37,511 nt of DNA from Chitinophaga pinensis (GCA_945865295.1 CAMBDE010000015.1:1-37511), one strand, 5' to 3'; counted from the first letter of the stretch, positions 18,748-30,802 are shown. Notes: a model not told the origin generated them from the letters alone. A program made the numbers and translations.

Positions 18748-20112
18748 ATGAAAAAATGGATTGGTGCAATGTTTTTGATGACATTGATGCAAACAGCTTT
18801 CGCTCAAGACTTTAAAAAAGTGGAGACGGGCTTATTATTAAATAATTTTGAGGTTGCTAAAACAGAATACGAAAAAGCTGTTGCTAAAAAAGCAAGCCTA
18901 GAAACAACTGCAGAAGGGTATTACTGGAAATCAAAAATTTATGCAGGTTTATCTAAGGATCCAGCTGCTAAATATCCAGATGCTGCTGAGAAATTATACA
19001 AAAGTTTAGAAGACTATATCAAGGCCGATCCTGAATTCACTTTTGCCATTAAAAGTGGACAAGAACCATTTTTTGAAGTGTATATTAAAAGCTTTAAAGA
19101 TGGCGTAGCTGCTTTTGGAGAAAAGAAATGGAAAGATGCTGCTGCAAATTTTGGTAGAGGAGTGGAATTAAGTGATATCATTTTTTCAAAAGGTTGGTCT
19201 ACGAATAAGCAACCATTTGATACAACAACATTAATGTATGCAGGTTATTCCAACCAAAATGCAGGTAATGATGACCTTACTATTAAATATTATACTAGAA
19301 TGATTAATGCGAATATGAAATCGCCTGATCTATTAGATATGTATAAATTTGTATTGATTAAGTCAGCAGAGAAGAAGGACAAAGCCTTATTTGATCAATA
19401 TTATACCATTTCAGAGAAGAATTATCCAGAAGAAAAATGGTTTGAATTTAGAGCAGATTACATTGATAAAAATTTGACAGCAGAGGAAAAAGTAGCTGCT
19501 TATGAAGCTCAAATTGCTGCGAATACGATCAATGAAACAGAATGTCAAATGTATGGTGACATGTTTATGGCTTCCAGAAACGTAGATGGTTTATCTGACG
19601 ATAAAGCAAATTACTTCTTAGATAAAGCAGCGGATGCTTATATGAGAGCCTACAAATTGAACACTACAAACTTTGCTGCAGCTTTTAACGTAGGGATTAG
19701 TTATTACAACCAATACACTGTATTAGATGACCAATTTGGTAACAATATCAGAGCATTACAACAAATAAATTCGAATAAGCCAGTAGCTCCTAAAGATCCA
19801 AAGAAGAAATTGGCTTTTGATGCTGCATTTAAAGCACAGCAGGATTCTATCAAAAAATTGAATCTAGCCCTGGATGCACCAATGAAAGCAAAAGTGGACC
19901 AAGCCATTGAGTGGATCGAAAATGCCTTCAATATTATTAAGGATAAAGCAACCTTAAATAGAAATGAGAAGAATGTAGCCGCTAGATCAGTGGATTTCTT
20001 AGCGACTTTGTATGCAGCTAAAAGAGATAAAAACAGAGCCAACCAAAAGGTTTATAATGAGTTAGACGCTAAGTTTACCAAATACGATTTGTTGCACGAC
20101 AAATACCAATAG
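18748..20112 (+). CDS. secreted repeat-rich (TPR-like) protein
   Basis: 454-aa protein with a clear Sec signal peptide (MKKWIGAMFLMTLMQTAFAQ, cleavage after AFA). The mature part is helical, with TPR-like helix pairs such as FEVAKTEYEKAVAKKASL, KKWKDAAANFGRGVEL and FLDKAADAYMRAYKLN, so a periplasmic scaffold or assembly role is plausible. I recognise no catalytic motif. It starts 32 bp after gyrA without an obvious promoter of its own, so it may be read through from gyrA. A strong terminator follows. The function is unknown. Confidence 0.85.
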   Translation: MKKWIGAMFLMTLMQTAFAQDFKKVETGLLLNNFEVAKTEYEKAVAKKASLETTAEGYYWKSKIYAGLSKDPAAKYPDAAEKLYKSLEDYIKADPEFTFAIKSGQEPFFEVYIKSFKDGVAAFGEKKWKDAAANFGRGVELSDIIFSKGWSTNKQPFDTTTLMYAGYSNQNAGNDDLTIKYYTRMINANMKSPDLLDMYKFVLIKSAEKKDKALFDQYYTISEKNYPEEKWFEFRADYIDKNLTAEEKVAAYEAQIAANTINETECQMYGDMFMASRNVDGLSDDKANYFLDKAADAYMRAYKLNTTNFAAAFNVGISYYNQYTVLDDQFGNNIRALQQINSNKPVAPKDPKKKLAFDAAFKAQQDSIKKLNLALDAPMKAKVDQAIEWIENAFNIIKDKATLNRNEKNVAARSVDFLATLYAAKRDKNRANQKVYNELDAKFTKYDLLHDKYQ

Positions 20113-20156
20113 ATGATCATCATTGGTTGAATCCAATTCAATGACTTATATATATT

Positions 20157-20186
20157 AAAAGCCTTCCCAAACGGGAGGGCTTTTTT
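20157..20186 (+). terminator. Rho-independent terminator after the TPR-like gene
   Basis: A 12-bp stem (AAAAGCCTTCCC with GGGAGGGCTTTT, one G-U pair) closes a 4-nt loop (20169-20172) and ends in six T at 20181-20186. It closes the gyrA transcription unit. Confidence 0.9.
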
Positions 20187-20327
20187 ATTACTTCAAAAGG
20201 ATACAGTCATTGTATAGTCCAAGCTAATCTCAACAAAGACTAGTAACAGGGTATTATCTGTAATATACTATTTAACATAATGTCAATTATAAGCAAATTA
20301 AATAGGTTTAAATCTATCGATATACTG

Positions 20328-22769
<2,442 letters not shown>

Positions 22770-22785
22770 AATCTTGATAAATGTA

Positions 22786-22793
22786 CAAAATTA
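22786..22793 (-). promoter_or_regulatory. -7 element of the kinase gene
   Basis: Minus-strand TAATTTTG is an exact TAnnTTTG match ending 16 nt before the start codon at 22769. No TTG is found at the expected -33 distance. It lies in the 73-bp gap shared with the divergent glycosylasparaginase gene, and its plus-strand sequence TACAAAAT repeats most of the GH109 operator half-site. Confidence 0.45.
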
Positions 22794-22842
22794 ACGGCTT
22801 ACTGACTATCTTTAAGAACTGAATATTAATTGCATCATCACC

Positions 22843-23874
22843 ATGGACAGAAGAAAATTTATCAATCTAAGTGGATTAGGGATCACCAGTTTTTCGATAC
22901 CAAATTTCATCCAATCAAGGAATCCATCTAATTTAATTCAACCCATTGTAGCATCTACTTGGGATGCTGGTATCAGAGCCAATGTAGCAGCTTGGGAAGT
23001 GTTAAAAAATGGAGGTCATGCATTGGATGCGGTAGAACAAGGTGTGATGGTGACTGAAAATGAAATCAATTGTTGTGTTGGTTTAGATGCCAACCCAGAC
23101 AGAGATGGTTTTGTTACTTTAGATGCTTCTATTATGGATCATGAATTCAATTGTGGTTCTGTTGCATTTTTAGAACGCATTAAACATCCTATTTCAGTGG
23201 CAAGAAAAGTGATGGAAAAATCACCCCATGTATTTTTGGTGGGTGCAGGTGCACAGTCATTTGCTTTGGCGAATGGGTTTAAATTAGAATCTGGTGCATT
23301 ATCAGAAGAAGCGAATAAGAATTATAAAGCTTGGTTGAAAACATCCAATTACAAACCAATTGTTAACGTAGAGAAAAATCAATCTGTTACTTATAATGAT
23401 CCAGCATTCAATGCGCCAACAAAATTAACAGATGGCGAATGGAATCATGACACCATTGGGATGATTGCATTGGATCAATTTGGCAATCTAAGTGGTAGTT
23501 GTACCACCAGTGGTGCAGGTTTTAAAATGCGTGGTCGAGTTGGGGACTCCCCTATTATTGGTGCGGGTTTATATGTTGACAATGAAGTGGGTGCAGTGGT
23601 TGCGACTGGTCAGGGGGAAGATGTGATTAGAGTGGCTGGCGCAAGTGCTGTTGTGGAATGGATGCGTCAAGGTAAAAGCCCAGAAGAAGCTTGTAAGCTT
23701 GTCGTTGAAAAAATTAATCGAATCAAAAAAGAAAAGGCAAAAGACATTCAAGTTTGCTTTGTAGCCATCAATAAAAAAGGAATAGTTGGTGCATACGCTT
23801 TACAAAAAGGGTTTAATTTTTCTGTATGCAATAAGGAAGGCAATATATTAAATGATGCAGGATATTTAATCTAA
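22843..23874 (+). CDS. N4-(beta-N-acetylglucosaminyl)-L-asparaginase (glycosylasparaginase)
   Basis: Ntn-hydrolase that cleaves the GlcNAc-Asn bond left after N-glycoprotein breakdown. The 343-aa precursor is expected to self-cleave before the Thr of HDTIGM, which becomes the N-terminal nucleophile of the beta subunit. Supporting blocks are ALDAVEQGVMVTE, CCVGLDANPDRDGFVTLDAS, GSCTTSGAGFKMRGRVGDSP and VVATGQGEDVIR. The N-terminus MDRRKFINLSGLGITSF resembles a twin-arginine signal, as in the Flavobacterium-type secreted enzyme, though its hydrophobic part is weak. cutC follows after 11 bp. Confidence 0.93.
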   Translation: MDRRKFINLSGLGITSFSIPNFIQSRNPSNLIQPIVASTWDAGIRANVAAWEVLKNGGHALDAVEQGVMVTENEINCCVGLDANPDRDGFVTLDASIMDHEFNCGSVAFLERIKHPISVARKVMEKSPHVFLVGAGAQSFALANGFKLESGALSEEANKNYKAWLKTSNYKPIVNVEKNQSVTYNDPAFNAPTKLTDGEWNHDTIGMIALDQFGNLSGSCTTSGAGFKMRGRVGDSPIIGAGLYVDNEVGAVVATGQGEDVIRVAGASAVVEWMRQGKSPEEACKLVVEKINRIKKEKAKDIQVCFVAINKKGIVGAYALQKGFNFSVCNKEGNILNDAGYLI

Positions 23875-23885
23875 CTGAAAAAGTT

Positions 23886-24617
23886 ATGTCAAAAATTTTA
23901 CTTGAAATTGCAGCATTTAGTATAGAAGCAGCTTTGAATGCTTTAAATGCAGGGGCAGACAGAATTGAATTTTGTGAAAATCCAATGGAAGGAGGTACTA
24001 CGCCTTCTTATGGAAGTTTATTATTGTTATCTCAGTTAACCAAGCAGCCAGTCTTCCCAATCATACGTCCAAGAGGAGGAGATTTTTTATACACAGATAA
24101 AGAATTTCAGGTGATGCAAAACGACTTGATGGCTTGTCAGCAATTAGGTTTTAAAGGAGCAGTGATTGGACTATTGAATGCAGATGGAAGTATTGATACT
24201 AAAAGAACAAGTGCATTGATTCAAGCGGCAGGTAATATGGAAATTAGTTTTCATAGAGCATTTGATCGTTGTCAAGATCCCTTTTTGGCATTAGAACAAT
24301 TGATTGATATTGGATGCAAAAGAATTTTAACAAGTGGTCAAGTGCCGAATGTTGGCCATGCCATTCCAATGATTCAACAATTGGTTGAAAAAGCAAATGA
24401 TAGAATCATTATTTTACCTGGAAGCGGTGTGCGAGCGGATAATATTGCAACCATTGTTGCGCAAACAGGTGCGAAGGAAATGCATAGTTCTGCAAGAAAA
24501 TCGATGCCTTCTAAAATGGCATTCAATCAACCAAGCATGCAAGAAAACATGCAGTATTTTGATGTAGATGTAGATGAAATTAAAGCAATGCTTTCAGCAA
24601 TTAATACAGCATCCTAA
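23886..24617 (+). CDS. cutC: CutC family protein
   Basis: 243-aa TIM-barrel protein of the CutC family. Landmarks are LEIAAFSIEAALNALNAGAD, ADRIEFCENPMEGGTTPSYG, PIIRPRGGDFLYTDKE, FHRAFDRCQDP, LTSGQ and the LPGSGVRADNI loop followed by KEMHSSAR. The family was named for copper homeostasis in E. coli, but direct evidence for a copper role is contested and an enzymatic activity is plausible from the barrel. Here it lies 11 bp after a glycosylasparaginase gene, which favours a sugar-related role. It overlaps the convergent serA gene by 17 bp. Confidence 0.92.
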   Translation: MSKILLEIAAFSIEAALNALNAGADRIEFCENPMEGGTTPSYGSLLLLSQLTKQPVFPIIRPRGGDFLYTDKEFQVMQNDLMACQQLGFKGAVIGLLNADGSIDTKRTSALIQAAGNMEISFHRAFDRCQDPFLALEQLIDIGCKRILTSGQVPNVGHAIPMIQQLVEKANDRIIILPGSGVRADNIATIVAQTGAKEMHSSARKSMPSKMAFNQPSMQENMQYFDVDVDEIKAMLSAINTAS

Positions 24618-25839
24618 CCTTAATGGTCTCTTTGACTTCTTTTAATAGCGCCATGGCTTGCTTGGATAATTTACTATCCACATCTAGCACCACATAACCA
24701 ATTTCATCATTTGTTTTTAAGTATTGACCAACAATATTGATCTTATTTTTAGATAACAATGTATTGATTGCGCCCAATACACCTGGTACATTTTTATGGA
24801 TATGTAAAATACGATGAGCGCCATCTACTGGTGGTAAACTCAATGATGGGATGGTATGAGAACCATTGGAGACGCCTCTCTCCAAGTACTGGTATAATTT
24901 AATACTTACATCTTCTCCTATATTTTCTTGCGCTTCTTCTGTAGATCCGCCAATATGTGGTGTCAATAAGACATTGGATAAACCTTGTAATGGGGTGTTA
25001 AAAGCATCTCCGTTTTTTTCTGGTTCAATAGGGAATACATCTATCGCTGCACCAGCAATATGTTTTTCTTTAATGGCTTCTGCTAAAGCATCTAAATCCA
25101 CCACTTCTCCCCTTGCATAATTGACTAAAATCGAGCCTGATTTAAATTGTTTAATCAATGCTTTATTAATCAAATTTTTTGTTTGGTTGGTCTCTGGCAC
25201 ATGCAATGAAATAATATCTGAACTACTCACAATTTCTTTAATCGATTTTCTTGCCTGCGCATTGCCTAATGGTAATTTCGTTTCAATATCATAAAATTGT
25301 ACACGCATCCCAATTGCTTCTGCCATTACACTTAATTGTGTACCGATGTTGCCATAGCCAATGATGCCCATTGTTTTGCCTCTTAATTCAAAACTTCCCT
25401 TAGCCTCTTTATTCCAAATGCCATTGTGTGCTGCTTTGTTTTTATCTAAAATTCTTCGAATTAATAAAATGGAAGCGCCAATGACCAATTCAGCAACACT
25501 TCTGGTATTGCTATAAGGCGCGTTGTAAACTGCAATTCCTTTTTGTTTACATGCTTTTAAATCCACTTGGTTAACCCCAATGCAAAAGCATCCAATTGCT
25601 TGTAATTTTTTTGCACTATCCAATACCTTCTTAGAAATAAATGTTTTTGAACGAATGCCCAAAATATGCACGTCCTTGATAACTTTAATCAATTCTTCCT
25701 CGCTTAAAGCCCCAGCTACTTTCTTCACATCAGCATACCCTTGTTGTTTGAAGTATTGTACCGCTTTGTCACTTATATTTTCTAAAAAAAGTACTTTAAT
25801 TCTATCTTTGGGATAGCTGGTTAGGTCAATTTTGCTCAT
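24601..25839 (-). CDS. serA: D-3-phosphoglycerate dehydrogenase with ACT domain
   Basis: First step of serine synthesis: 3-phosphoglycerate to 3-phosphohydroxypyruvate with NAD+. The 412-aa size and architecture match the E. coli-type enzyme: catalytic domain, NAD-binding domain (GKTMGIIGYGNIGTQLSVMA), catalytic domain, then a C-terminal ACT domain (about 335-412) usually responsible for serine feedback. The catalytic Arg (NYARGEVVD), Glu (DVFPIEPEKN) and His (LTPHIGGSTEEAQENIG) are all present. It is monocistronic on the minus strand and shares its upstream gap with a divergent lipoprotein gene. Confidence 0.96.
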   Translation of the reverse strand: MSKIDLTSYPKDRIKVLFLENISDKAVQYFKQQGYADVKKVAGALSEEELIKVIKDVHILGIRSKTFISKKVLDSAKKLQAIGCFCIGVNQVDLKACKQKGIAVYNAPYSNTRSVAELVIGASILLIRRILDKNKAAHNGIWNKEAKGSFELRGKTMGIIGYGNIGTQLSVMAEAIGMRVQFYDIETKLPLGNAQARKSIKEIVSSSDIISLHVPETNQTKNLINKALIKQFKSGSILVNYARGEVVDLDALAEAIKEKHIAGAAIDVFPIEPEKNGDAFNTPLQGLSNVLLTPHIGGSTEEAQENIGEDVSIKLYQYLERGVSNGSHTIPSLSLPPVDGAHRILHIHKNVPGVLGAINTLLSKNKINIVGQYLKTNDEIGYVVLDVDSKLSKQAMALLKEVKETIKVRMLY

Positions 25840-25843
25840 GTTA

Positions 25844-25877
25844 CAAAGTTAATTTAAAATCTGCGTTTTGACTTCAA
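25844..25877 (-). promoter_or_regulatory. promoter of serA
   Basis: On the minus strand, TTG (25877-25875), a 23-bp spacer, then TAACTTTG (25851-25844), an exact -7 match. The -7 ends 4 nt before the serA ATG, so the transcript would be leaderless or nearly so. Confidence 0.55.
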
Positions 25878-25934
25878 TCACAATATTTTATATCTATTAT
25901 ACGTTATATAGCTATACCCTATAAAAACTAACAG

Positions 25935-27152
25935 ATGATCGTTCGATGCTTTTTATTGTTACAAATTTTATTACTGACTGCTTCCTGTGGATCAAGTCAG
26001 GGTCCCAATTATTTAGGCACTGCCAATAATTTCACTTATAATAAAATATCTACTGGAGAAAAGGAGCAATATGCCGAAGCGATTAAATTAAAGTACCAAT
26101 CCATTTTAGGGAATAAAAATTTTAGCGGTCAAATTTTAGTCGCTAAAAATGGTGAAATCATTTTTGAAGATTACAAAGGTTTTGCCAATTATAAAACTAA
26201 AGATGCCTTAGTCGCAGCAACTCCTATTCATTTAGCGTCTGTCTCTAAAACCTTCACGGGTATGGCTGCCCTTCATTTATGGGAAAAGCATCAATTACAT
26301 CTGAAAGCGTCTGTAGACGAATATTTGCCAGCATTTCCCTATAAAAATGTAACCATTGAAATGTTGTTATCCCATCGAAGTGGCTTACCTGATTATGCCA
26401 TCTTCTTGGAGTCTAAACAATATAAATCAGTTAGATATAAAACCAAAAGAGGTCGATGGGCAAAGAAATTGGTATTGATAAAAAATGAAGCACCTTTTAG
26501 ATCAGGTTTATATACCAACCAAGATGTCTTGGATTTTATGATTCAAAAAAAACCTGCTATTGTGGCTAATCCTGACCGTGTTTTTAAGTACTGCAACACC
26601 AATTACGTCATACTAGCCTTGATCATAGAAAAGATCACTGGTCAAGATTTCCCTACTTACCTGCAAGAAACCATCTTTAAGCCATTGAAAATGGAGCATA
26701 GTTTTGTAATGAGTCAGCAAAGTATGGACAAATACCTGCCCTCCTACAATGCACAAATGGTGCCTTATAAAATGGAAAAATACGATATGATTTATGGGGA
26801 TAAGAACGTCTATAGTACGGCAAGAGACCTCTATTTATGGGATAAAGCTTTAACTGAAGGCCGTTTTTTACAAGCTTCCACTTTAGAGATGGCATATGAA
26901 CCCAAAAGTCCTTCTAGTAAGTATTGGCATAATTATGGCTTAGGATGGCGTGTATTGGCAAAGCCTAACGAAGAAAAACTGATTTATCATAATGGATGGT
27001 GGCATGGTAATAATACCGTATTCACTCGATTAGTTGGTCAAACAGCAACCATTATCATTCTAGGTAATAAATACAACCGTGCCATCTATAAAGGCAAGGA
27101 GATTGCTGCTGTATTTACCGGAAAAGAGGATACGACCTCTTTGGTCGAGTAA
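25935..27152 (+). CDS. serine hydrolase lipoprotein (beta-lactamase/PBP-like, class C fold)
   Basis: 405-aa lipoprotein: the signal peptide ends in lipobox LTAS-C. The beta-lactamase family core has SVSK (nucleophile Ser of SxxK), YCN (YxN motif) in FKYCNTNYVILALIIEKITG, and HNGWWHG as a KTG-like third motif. These proteins are usually esterases, D-amino-acid peptidases or cell-wall carboxypeptidase relatives rather than true beta-lactamases. Divergent from serA, with a 95-bp gap that contains the 10-bp palindrome TATAGCTATA at 25907-25916. Confidence 0.9.
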   Translation: MIVRCFLLLQILLLTASCGSSQGPNYLGTANNFTYNKISTGEKEQYAEAIKLKYQSILGNKNFSGQILVAKNGEIIFEDYKGFANYKTKDALVAATPIHLASVSKTFTGMAALHLWEKHQLHLKASVDEYLPAFPYKNVTIEMLLSHRSGLPDYAIFLESKQYKSVRYKTKRGRWAKKLVLIKNEAPFRSGLYTNQDVLDFMIQKKPAIVANPDRVFKYCNTNYVILALIIEKITGQDFPTYLQETIFKPLKMEHSFVMSQQSMDKYLPSYNAQMVPYKMEKYDMIYGDKNVYSTARDLYLWDKALTEGRFLQASTLEMAYEPKSPSSKYWHNYGLGWRVLAKPNEEKLIYHNGWWHGNNTVFTRLVGQTATIIILGNKYNRAIYKGKEIAAVFTGKEDTTSLVE

Positions 27153-27162
27153 TTTGCCCTTT

Positions 27163-27196
27163 TTTGCCCATTTTTGACTTTTACCCCCTATTTTTG
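27163..27196 (+). promoter_or_regulatory. promoter of the membrane pyrophosphatase gene
   Basis: TTTG at 27163-27166, a 22-bp spacer, then TATTTTTG at 27189-27196, an exact Bacteroidota -7 match. Transcription would start near 27202, about 40 nt before the ATG. Confidence 0.6.
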
Positions 27197-27243
27197 CAGA
27201 CCTTAAACGAATCTAAACAGAAAACAAAAGAATAAGTATTGCT

Positions 27244-29640
27244 ATGAAAGATCTTCTATTTTATGCCGTTCCGGCAATGGGTGTTGTAGGATTATTGTAT
27301 ACACTCTTGAAATTCAATTGGGTAACTAAACAAGACGCAGGTAATGACCGTATGAAAGAAATTAGCACTTATATCGCTGAAGGTGCAATGGCATTTTTGA
27401 AAGCGGAGTGGAAAATCTTAGGTTATTTTGTGGTCATTGTAGCCTTATTATTAGGGTTTATGGCTACTAAAAATGCAGAAAGTCACTGGAGTATTGCTGT
27501 CGCATTTGTAATTGGTGCTGTATTTAGCGCCACGGCTGGTTATATTGGAATGAAAGTAGCTACTAAAGCAAACGTAAGAACTGCACAAGCAGCTAAAACA
27601 AGTTTAGCGCAAGCATTAAAAGTATCCTTTACTGGTGGATCTGTGATGGGCTTAGGCGTATCTGGTTTAGCAGTTTTGGGATTAGGTGGTTTGTTCTTAG
27701 TGCTTAAACAAATGTTTTTTGTAAATGGCGACCCTTCTGAAATGCTAAGAACAATTGAAGTTTTAACAGGGTTTTCTTTAGGTGCTGAATCAATTGCATT
27801 ATTTGCGCGTGTGGGTGGTGGTATTTATACCAAGGCTGCAGACGTGGGTGCTGACTTAGTAGGTAAAGTAGAAGCTGGTATTCCAGAAGATGATCCTCGT
27901 AACCCTGCAACCATTGCAGATAACGTAGGAGACAATGTGGGTGATGTGGCTGGTATGGGTGCCGATTTATTCGGTTCTTATGTTGCAACAGTTTTAGCTA
28001 CTATGGTTTTAGGACAAGAAGTAACTGCAGTAGGTGGTGGTAAATTAGTAGATGCCTTTGATGGTCTATCTCCTATTTTATTGCCAATGATGATTGCAGG
28101 TGTAGGTATATTATTATCTATCATCGGCACTTTCTTTGTAAGAATAAGTGAGACCGCTGGTTTAAATACAGCAACAGTTCAAAAAGCATTGAACATGGGT
28201 AACTATGGTTCTATGATTTTAACAGCCATTGCTTGTTATTTTTTAGTGGGTTATATTCTTCCTGAAAACATGTCACTTCGTGGTATTGATTTTACAAGAA
28301 ATGGTGTAATAGGTGCTATAGCAGTTGGTTTAATCGTAGGTACTTTAATGAGTATCATTACAGAATATTATACCGCTATGGGTAAGCGTCCAGTAATGAG
28401 TATTATTAAACAATCAAGCACAGGACATGCAACCAATATTATTGGTGGTTTAGCAATTGGTATGGAATCTACTTTCATGCCTATTATTGTTTTAGCTGCT
28501 GGTATATTCGGAGCATCTTATTGCGCAGGTTTATATGGTGTAGCGATTGCTGCTGCAGGTATGATGGCAACAACGGCTATGCAATTAGCGATTGATGCAT
28601 TTGGTCCTATCGCAGATAACGCTGGTGGTATTGCGGAGATGAGTGAATTGCCTGCTGAAGTGCGTGAGAAAACAGATATTTTAGATGCGGTGGGAAACAC
28701 AACTGCTGCAAGCGGTAAAGGTTTTGCTATTGCTTCTGCTGCATTAACTTCATTAGCATTATTTGCTGCCTTCGTAGGTGTTGCAATGCCAGACAATCAA
28801 CATATTGATATCTATAAGGCGGATGTTTTAGCTGCTTTATTTGTAGGTGGAATGATTCCATTTATATTTTCTTCATTAGCTATTCGCGCTGTAGGTGAAG
28901 CTGCAATGGCCATGGTAGAAGAGGTTCGTCGTCAGTTCCGCACCATTCCAGGCATTATGGAAGGAACGGGTAAACCAGAATATGAAAAATGTGTTGCTAT
29001 TTCAACTGAAGCTTCTTTAAAGAAGATGATGTTACCTGGTGCTATCACCATCATCTCTCCTATCTTAATCGGTTTCACAATGGGTCCTGAAGCCTTAGGT
29101 GGTTTCTTAGCAGGTGCTACTGTAAGTGGTGTGTTAATGGGAATTTTCCAAAACAATGCAGGTGGTGCTTGGGATAACGCAAAAAAATCTTTTGAAAAAG
29201 GTGTTGAAATCAATGGTGAGATGTTCTATAAAAAATCTGAACCACATAAGGCTTCTGTAACAGGAGATACAGTGGGTGATCCATTTAAAGATACATCTGG
29301 TCCTTCAATGAATATCTTAATCAAGTTAATGTCAATTGTATCATTGGTTATTGCGCCTAGTTTAGCGCAATTGCACCCAACGAAAGCAATGGAGGTTAAA
29401 TCTCAAACAATGGAAATTTCAGTAATCAATACTGACTCTACTGCAGATATGAGTGATACTGCAACAACAGTAACAATTTCAGCTGATACAAAAACTTTGG
29501 TTCAAGCTTTACAAGAAGATGGTTTAGCGTCAAAAGATAATGTAAACATCCAAATTAAGGATGGCAAAATCACAGTAAATGGAACAGCTTTAACAGATGC
29601 ACAAAACGAAAAATATGCTACTTACTTACAAAAGAAGTAG
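27244..29640 (+). CDS. hppA: membrane-bound ion-translocating pyrophosphatase
   Basis: Integral membrane enzyme coupling PPi hydrolysis to H+ and/or Na+ export. The catalytic stretch [20 protein letters not shown] followed by [20 protein letters not shown] is complete, as is the later [11 protein letters not shown]. The motif [10 protein letters not shown] (484-493) has Ala488 and Gly491, the pattern of K+-dependent enzymes rather than the Lys of K+-independent ones. H+ versus Na+ preference cannot be read safely. Beyond the usual end at SLVIAP it carries about 95 extra residues, ending in a small domain-like [20 protein letters not shown] segment, probably periplasmic. Own promoter and terminator. 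Confidence 0.96.
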   Translation: MKDLLFYAVPAMGVVGLLYTLLKFNWVTKQDAGNDRMKEISTYIAEGAMAFLKAEWKILGYFVVIVALLLGFMATKNAESHWSIAVAFVIGAVFSATAGYIGMKVATKANVRTAQAAKTSLAQALKVSFTGGSVMGLGVSGLAVLGLGGLFLVLKQMFFVNGDPSEMLRTIEVLTGFSLGAESIALFARVGGGIYTKAADVGADLVGKVEAGIPEDDPRNPATIADNVGDNVGDVAGMGADLFGSYVATVLATMVLGQEVTAVGGGKLVDAFDGLSPILLPMMIAGVGILLSIIGTFFVRISETAGLNTATVQKALNMGNYGSMILTAIACYFLVGYILPENMSLRGIDFTRNGVIGAIAVGLIVGTLMSIITEYYTAMGKRPVMSIIKQSSTGHATNIIGGLAIGMESTFMPIIVLAAGIFGASYCAGLYGVAIAAAGMMATTAMQLAIDAFGPIADNAGGIAEMSELPAEVREKTDILDAVGNTTAASGKGFAIASAALTSLALFAAFVGVAMPDNQHIDIYKADVLAALFVGGMIPFIFSSLAIRAVGEAAMAMVEEVRRQFRTIPGIMEGTGKPEYEKCVAISTEASLKKMMLPGAITIISPILIGFTMGPEALGGFLAGATVSGVLMGIFQNNAGGAWDNAKKSFEKGVEINGEMFYKKSEPHKASVTGDTVGDPFKDTSGPSMNILIKLMSIVSLVIAPSLAQLHPTKAMEVKSQTMEISVINTDSTADMSDTATTVTISADTKTLVQALQEDGLASKDNVNIQIKDGKITVNGTALTDAQNEKYATYLQKK

Positions 29641-29659
29641 TTGAATTTTAGTATAATTT

Positions 29660-29692
29660 AAAAATCCCTCCAATTATTTGGGGGGATTTTTT
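29660..29692. terminator. bidirectional terminator between hppA and the WbqC gene
   Basis: AAAAATCCCTCC (29660-29671) pairs with GGGGGGATTTTT (29680-29691, one G-U pair) around an 8-nt loop, with six T on the plus side and five A giving U on the minus side. The T run overlaps the stop codon of the convergent gene (29691-29693). Confidence 0.85.
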
Positions 29693-30293
29693 ATGATATC
29701 ATAGCAAGGACTTGCTTGCCTCCCAATGCAAATAGCGCATCTAAAATACAGGCATTTTGAATAAACCCAGTGCTGCTATCAAATACTTGTTGGTACTTGA
29801 ATTGATTGGTTGAAGTTTCAAAATTATTAGGCTTCATTGGATCTAGCCATTTCAATGATTGTTGGATAGATGTTTGCTCATTCGCTATATCAATGAACCA
29901 TTTTGCTTTTAAATGCACCTTAGTCCAATTTTGTGTTGCCAATAAAAAATCATTGAGGTAGAGATACTCAATGGAATACAATTGTTCTAAACTATCTACA
30001 TAATACTCAAAATAAGGTGCTCGTTTATAATTGATATAAATAGCCTTATAGTGTTGTGTCCTCCATGGGCTGTCGTATGCGATTTGAATTGCATTCATTG
30101 GGGTTTTCTGATCCCTTCCCCCTACAATTGGAATGGTTAAATGCAATGGGCCTTGTGCAGTTGCAATGACCATCCTATTTTTAAAACTCATTTTACTAAA
30201 AGCAGTCTTGCTGTCAAATACAATCTGTTCATGTGCTGCAAATACATGGTAATAGGATAAACAACCAAAATAATGTAGATCTGTATAAACCAT
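29691..30293 (-). CDS. WbqC family protein
   Basis: 200-aa protein of the WbqC-like family, found in many Bacteroidota and in some O-antigen loci; the biochemical function is not established. Typical features are the N-terminal YFGCLSYYHVFAAHEQIVFD, NRMVIATAQGPLHLTIPIVG and the aromatic-rich SPWRTQHYKAIYINYKRAPY segment. There is no signal peptide or membrane helix. Its stop codon lies in the T run of the terminator shared with hppA. Confidence 0.85.
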   Translation of the reverse strand: MVYTDLHYFGCLSYYHVFAAHEQIVFDSKTAFSKMSFKNRMVIATAQGPLHLTIPIVGGRDQKTPMNAIQIAYDSPWRTQHYKAIYINYKRAPYFEYYVDSLEQLYSIEYLYLNDFLLATQNWTKVHLKAKWFIDIANEQTSIQQSLKWLDPMKPNNFETSTNQFKYQQVFDSSTGFIQNACILDALFALGGKQVLAMIS

Positions 30294-30331
30294 GAATGCA
30301 TTTTGTTTTGTAATTTTAATAAAATTTATCC

Positions 30332-30802
30332 ATGAAGCAATTTAATTACGGGCTTTTATTTATTATACTATTATTAACAGCTTGTTCTGATCCACAATCT
30401 TTCGAATTCAAAGGACTACAAGATATTCAGTTAGAGAAATTGACCATGGGAAAAAATACAATTAGAGCTAATATTAAATACTATAATCCAAACGATTTTT
30501 CATTAGTTTTAAAACAAATAGATTGTAAGGTTTTATTGAATAATGGAAAGTTTACGCAATTAAAATTAGATACAAACTTTACAATACCTCCAAAAAAAGA
30601 CTTTTTACTTCCAGCACAATTTGAATTTCAAATGTCAGACTTGGTAAAAAATAGCATGGAATTATTGTTAAACAAACCTGTGAAATTAAACATAAAAGGA
30701 AATGCAACTTTGAGTAAAGGTATGTTCACTAAGACAGTTCCTATCGACTATGAAACAACACAAAAATTAAATTTAGGTGCGGCATTGTCTGGAATGAAAT
30801 AA
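30332..30802 (+). CDS. LEA type 2 family lipoprotein
   Basis: 156-aa lipoprotein: signal peptide MKQFNYGLLFIILLLTAC with lipobox LLTA-C. The mature part is a LEA-2/WHy-like beta-sandwich, recognisable by the alternating strands around IRANIKYYNPNDFSLVLKQI and by the NPN motif. Such domains occur in desiccation- or stress-related and membrane-anchored proteins. The role here is unknown. It is divergent from the WbqC gene (38-bp gap) and converges on pyrE with a 14-bp gap. Confidence 0.82.
   Translation: MKQFNYGLLFIILLLTACSDPQSFEFKGLQDIQLEKLTMGKNTIRANIKYYNPNDFSLVLKQIDCKVLLNNGKFTQLKLDTNFTIPPKKDFLLPAQFEFQMSDLVKNSMELLLNKPVKLNIKGNATLSKGMFTKTVPIDYETTQKLNLGAALSGMK

Noticed and set aside
20187..20327. 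Possible small RNA in the AT-rich gap before the GH109 gene
   Set aside because: No stable hairpin or terminator is visible between the 20157-20186 terminator and the GH109 promoter; only the imperfect palindrome at 20302-20317 stands out.
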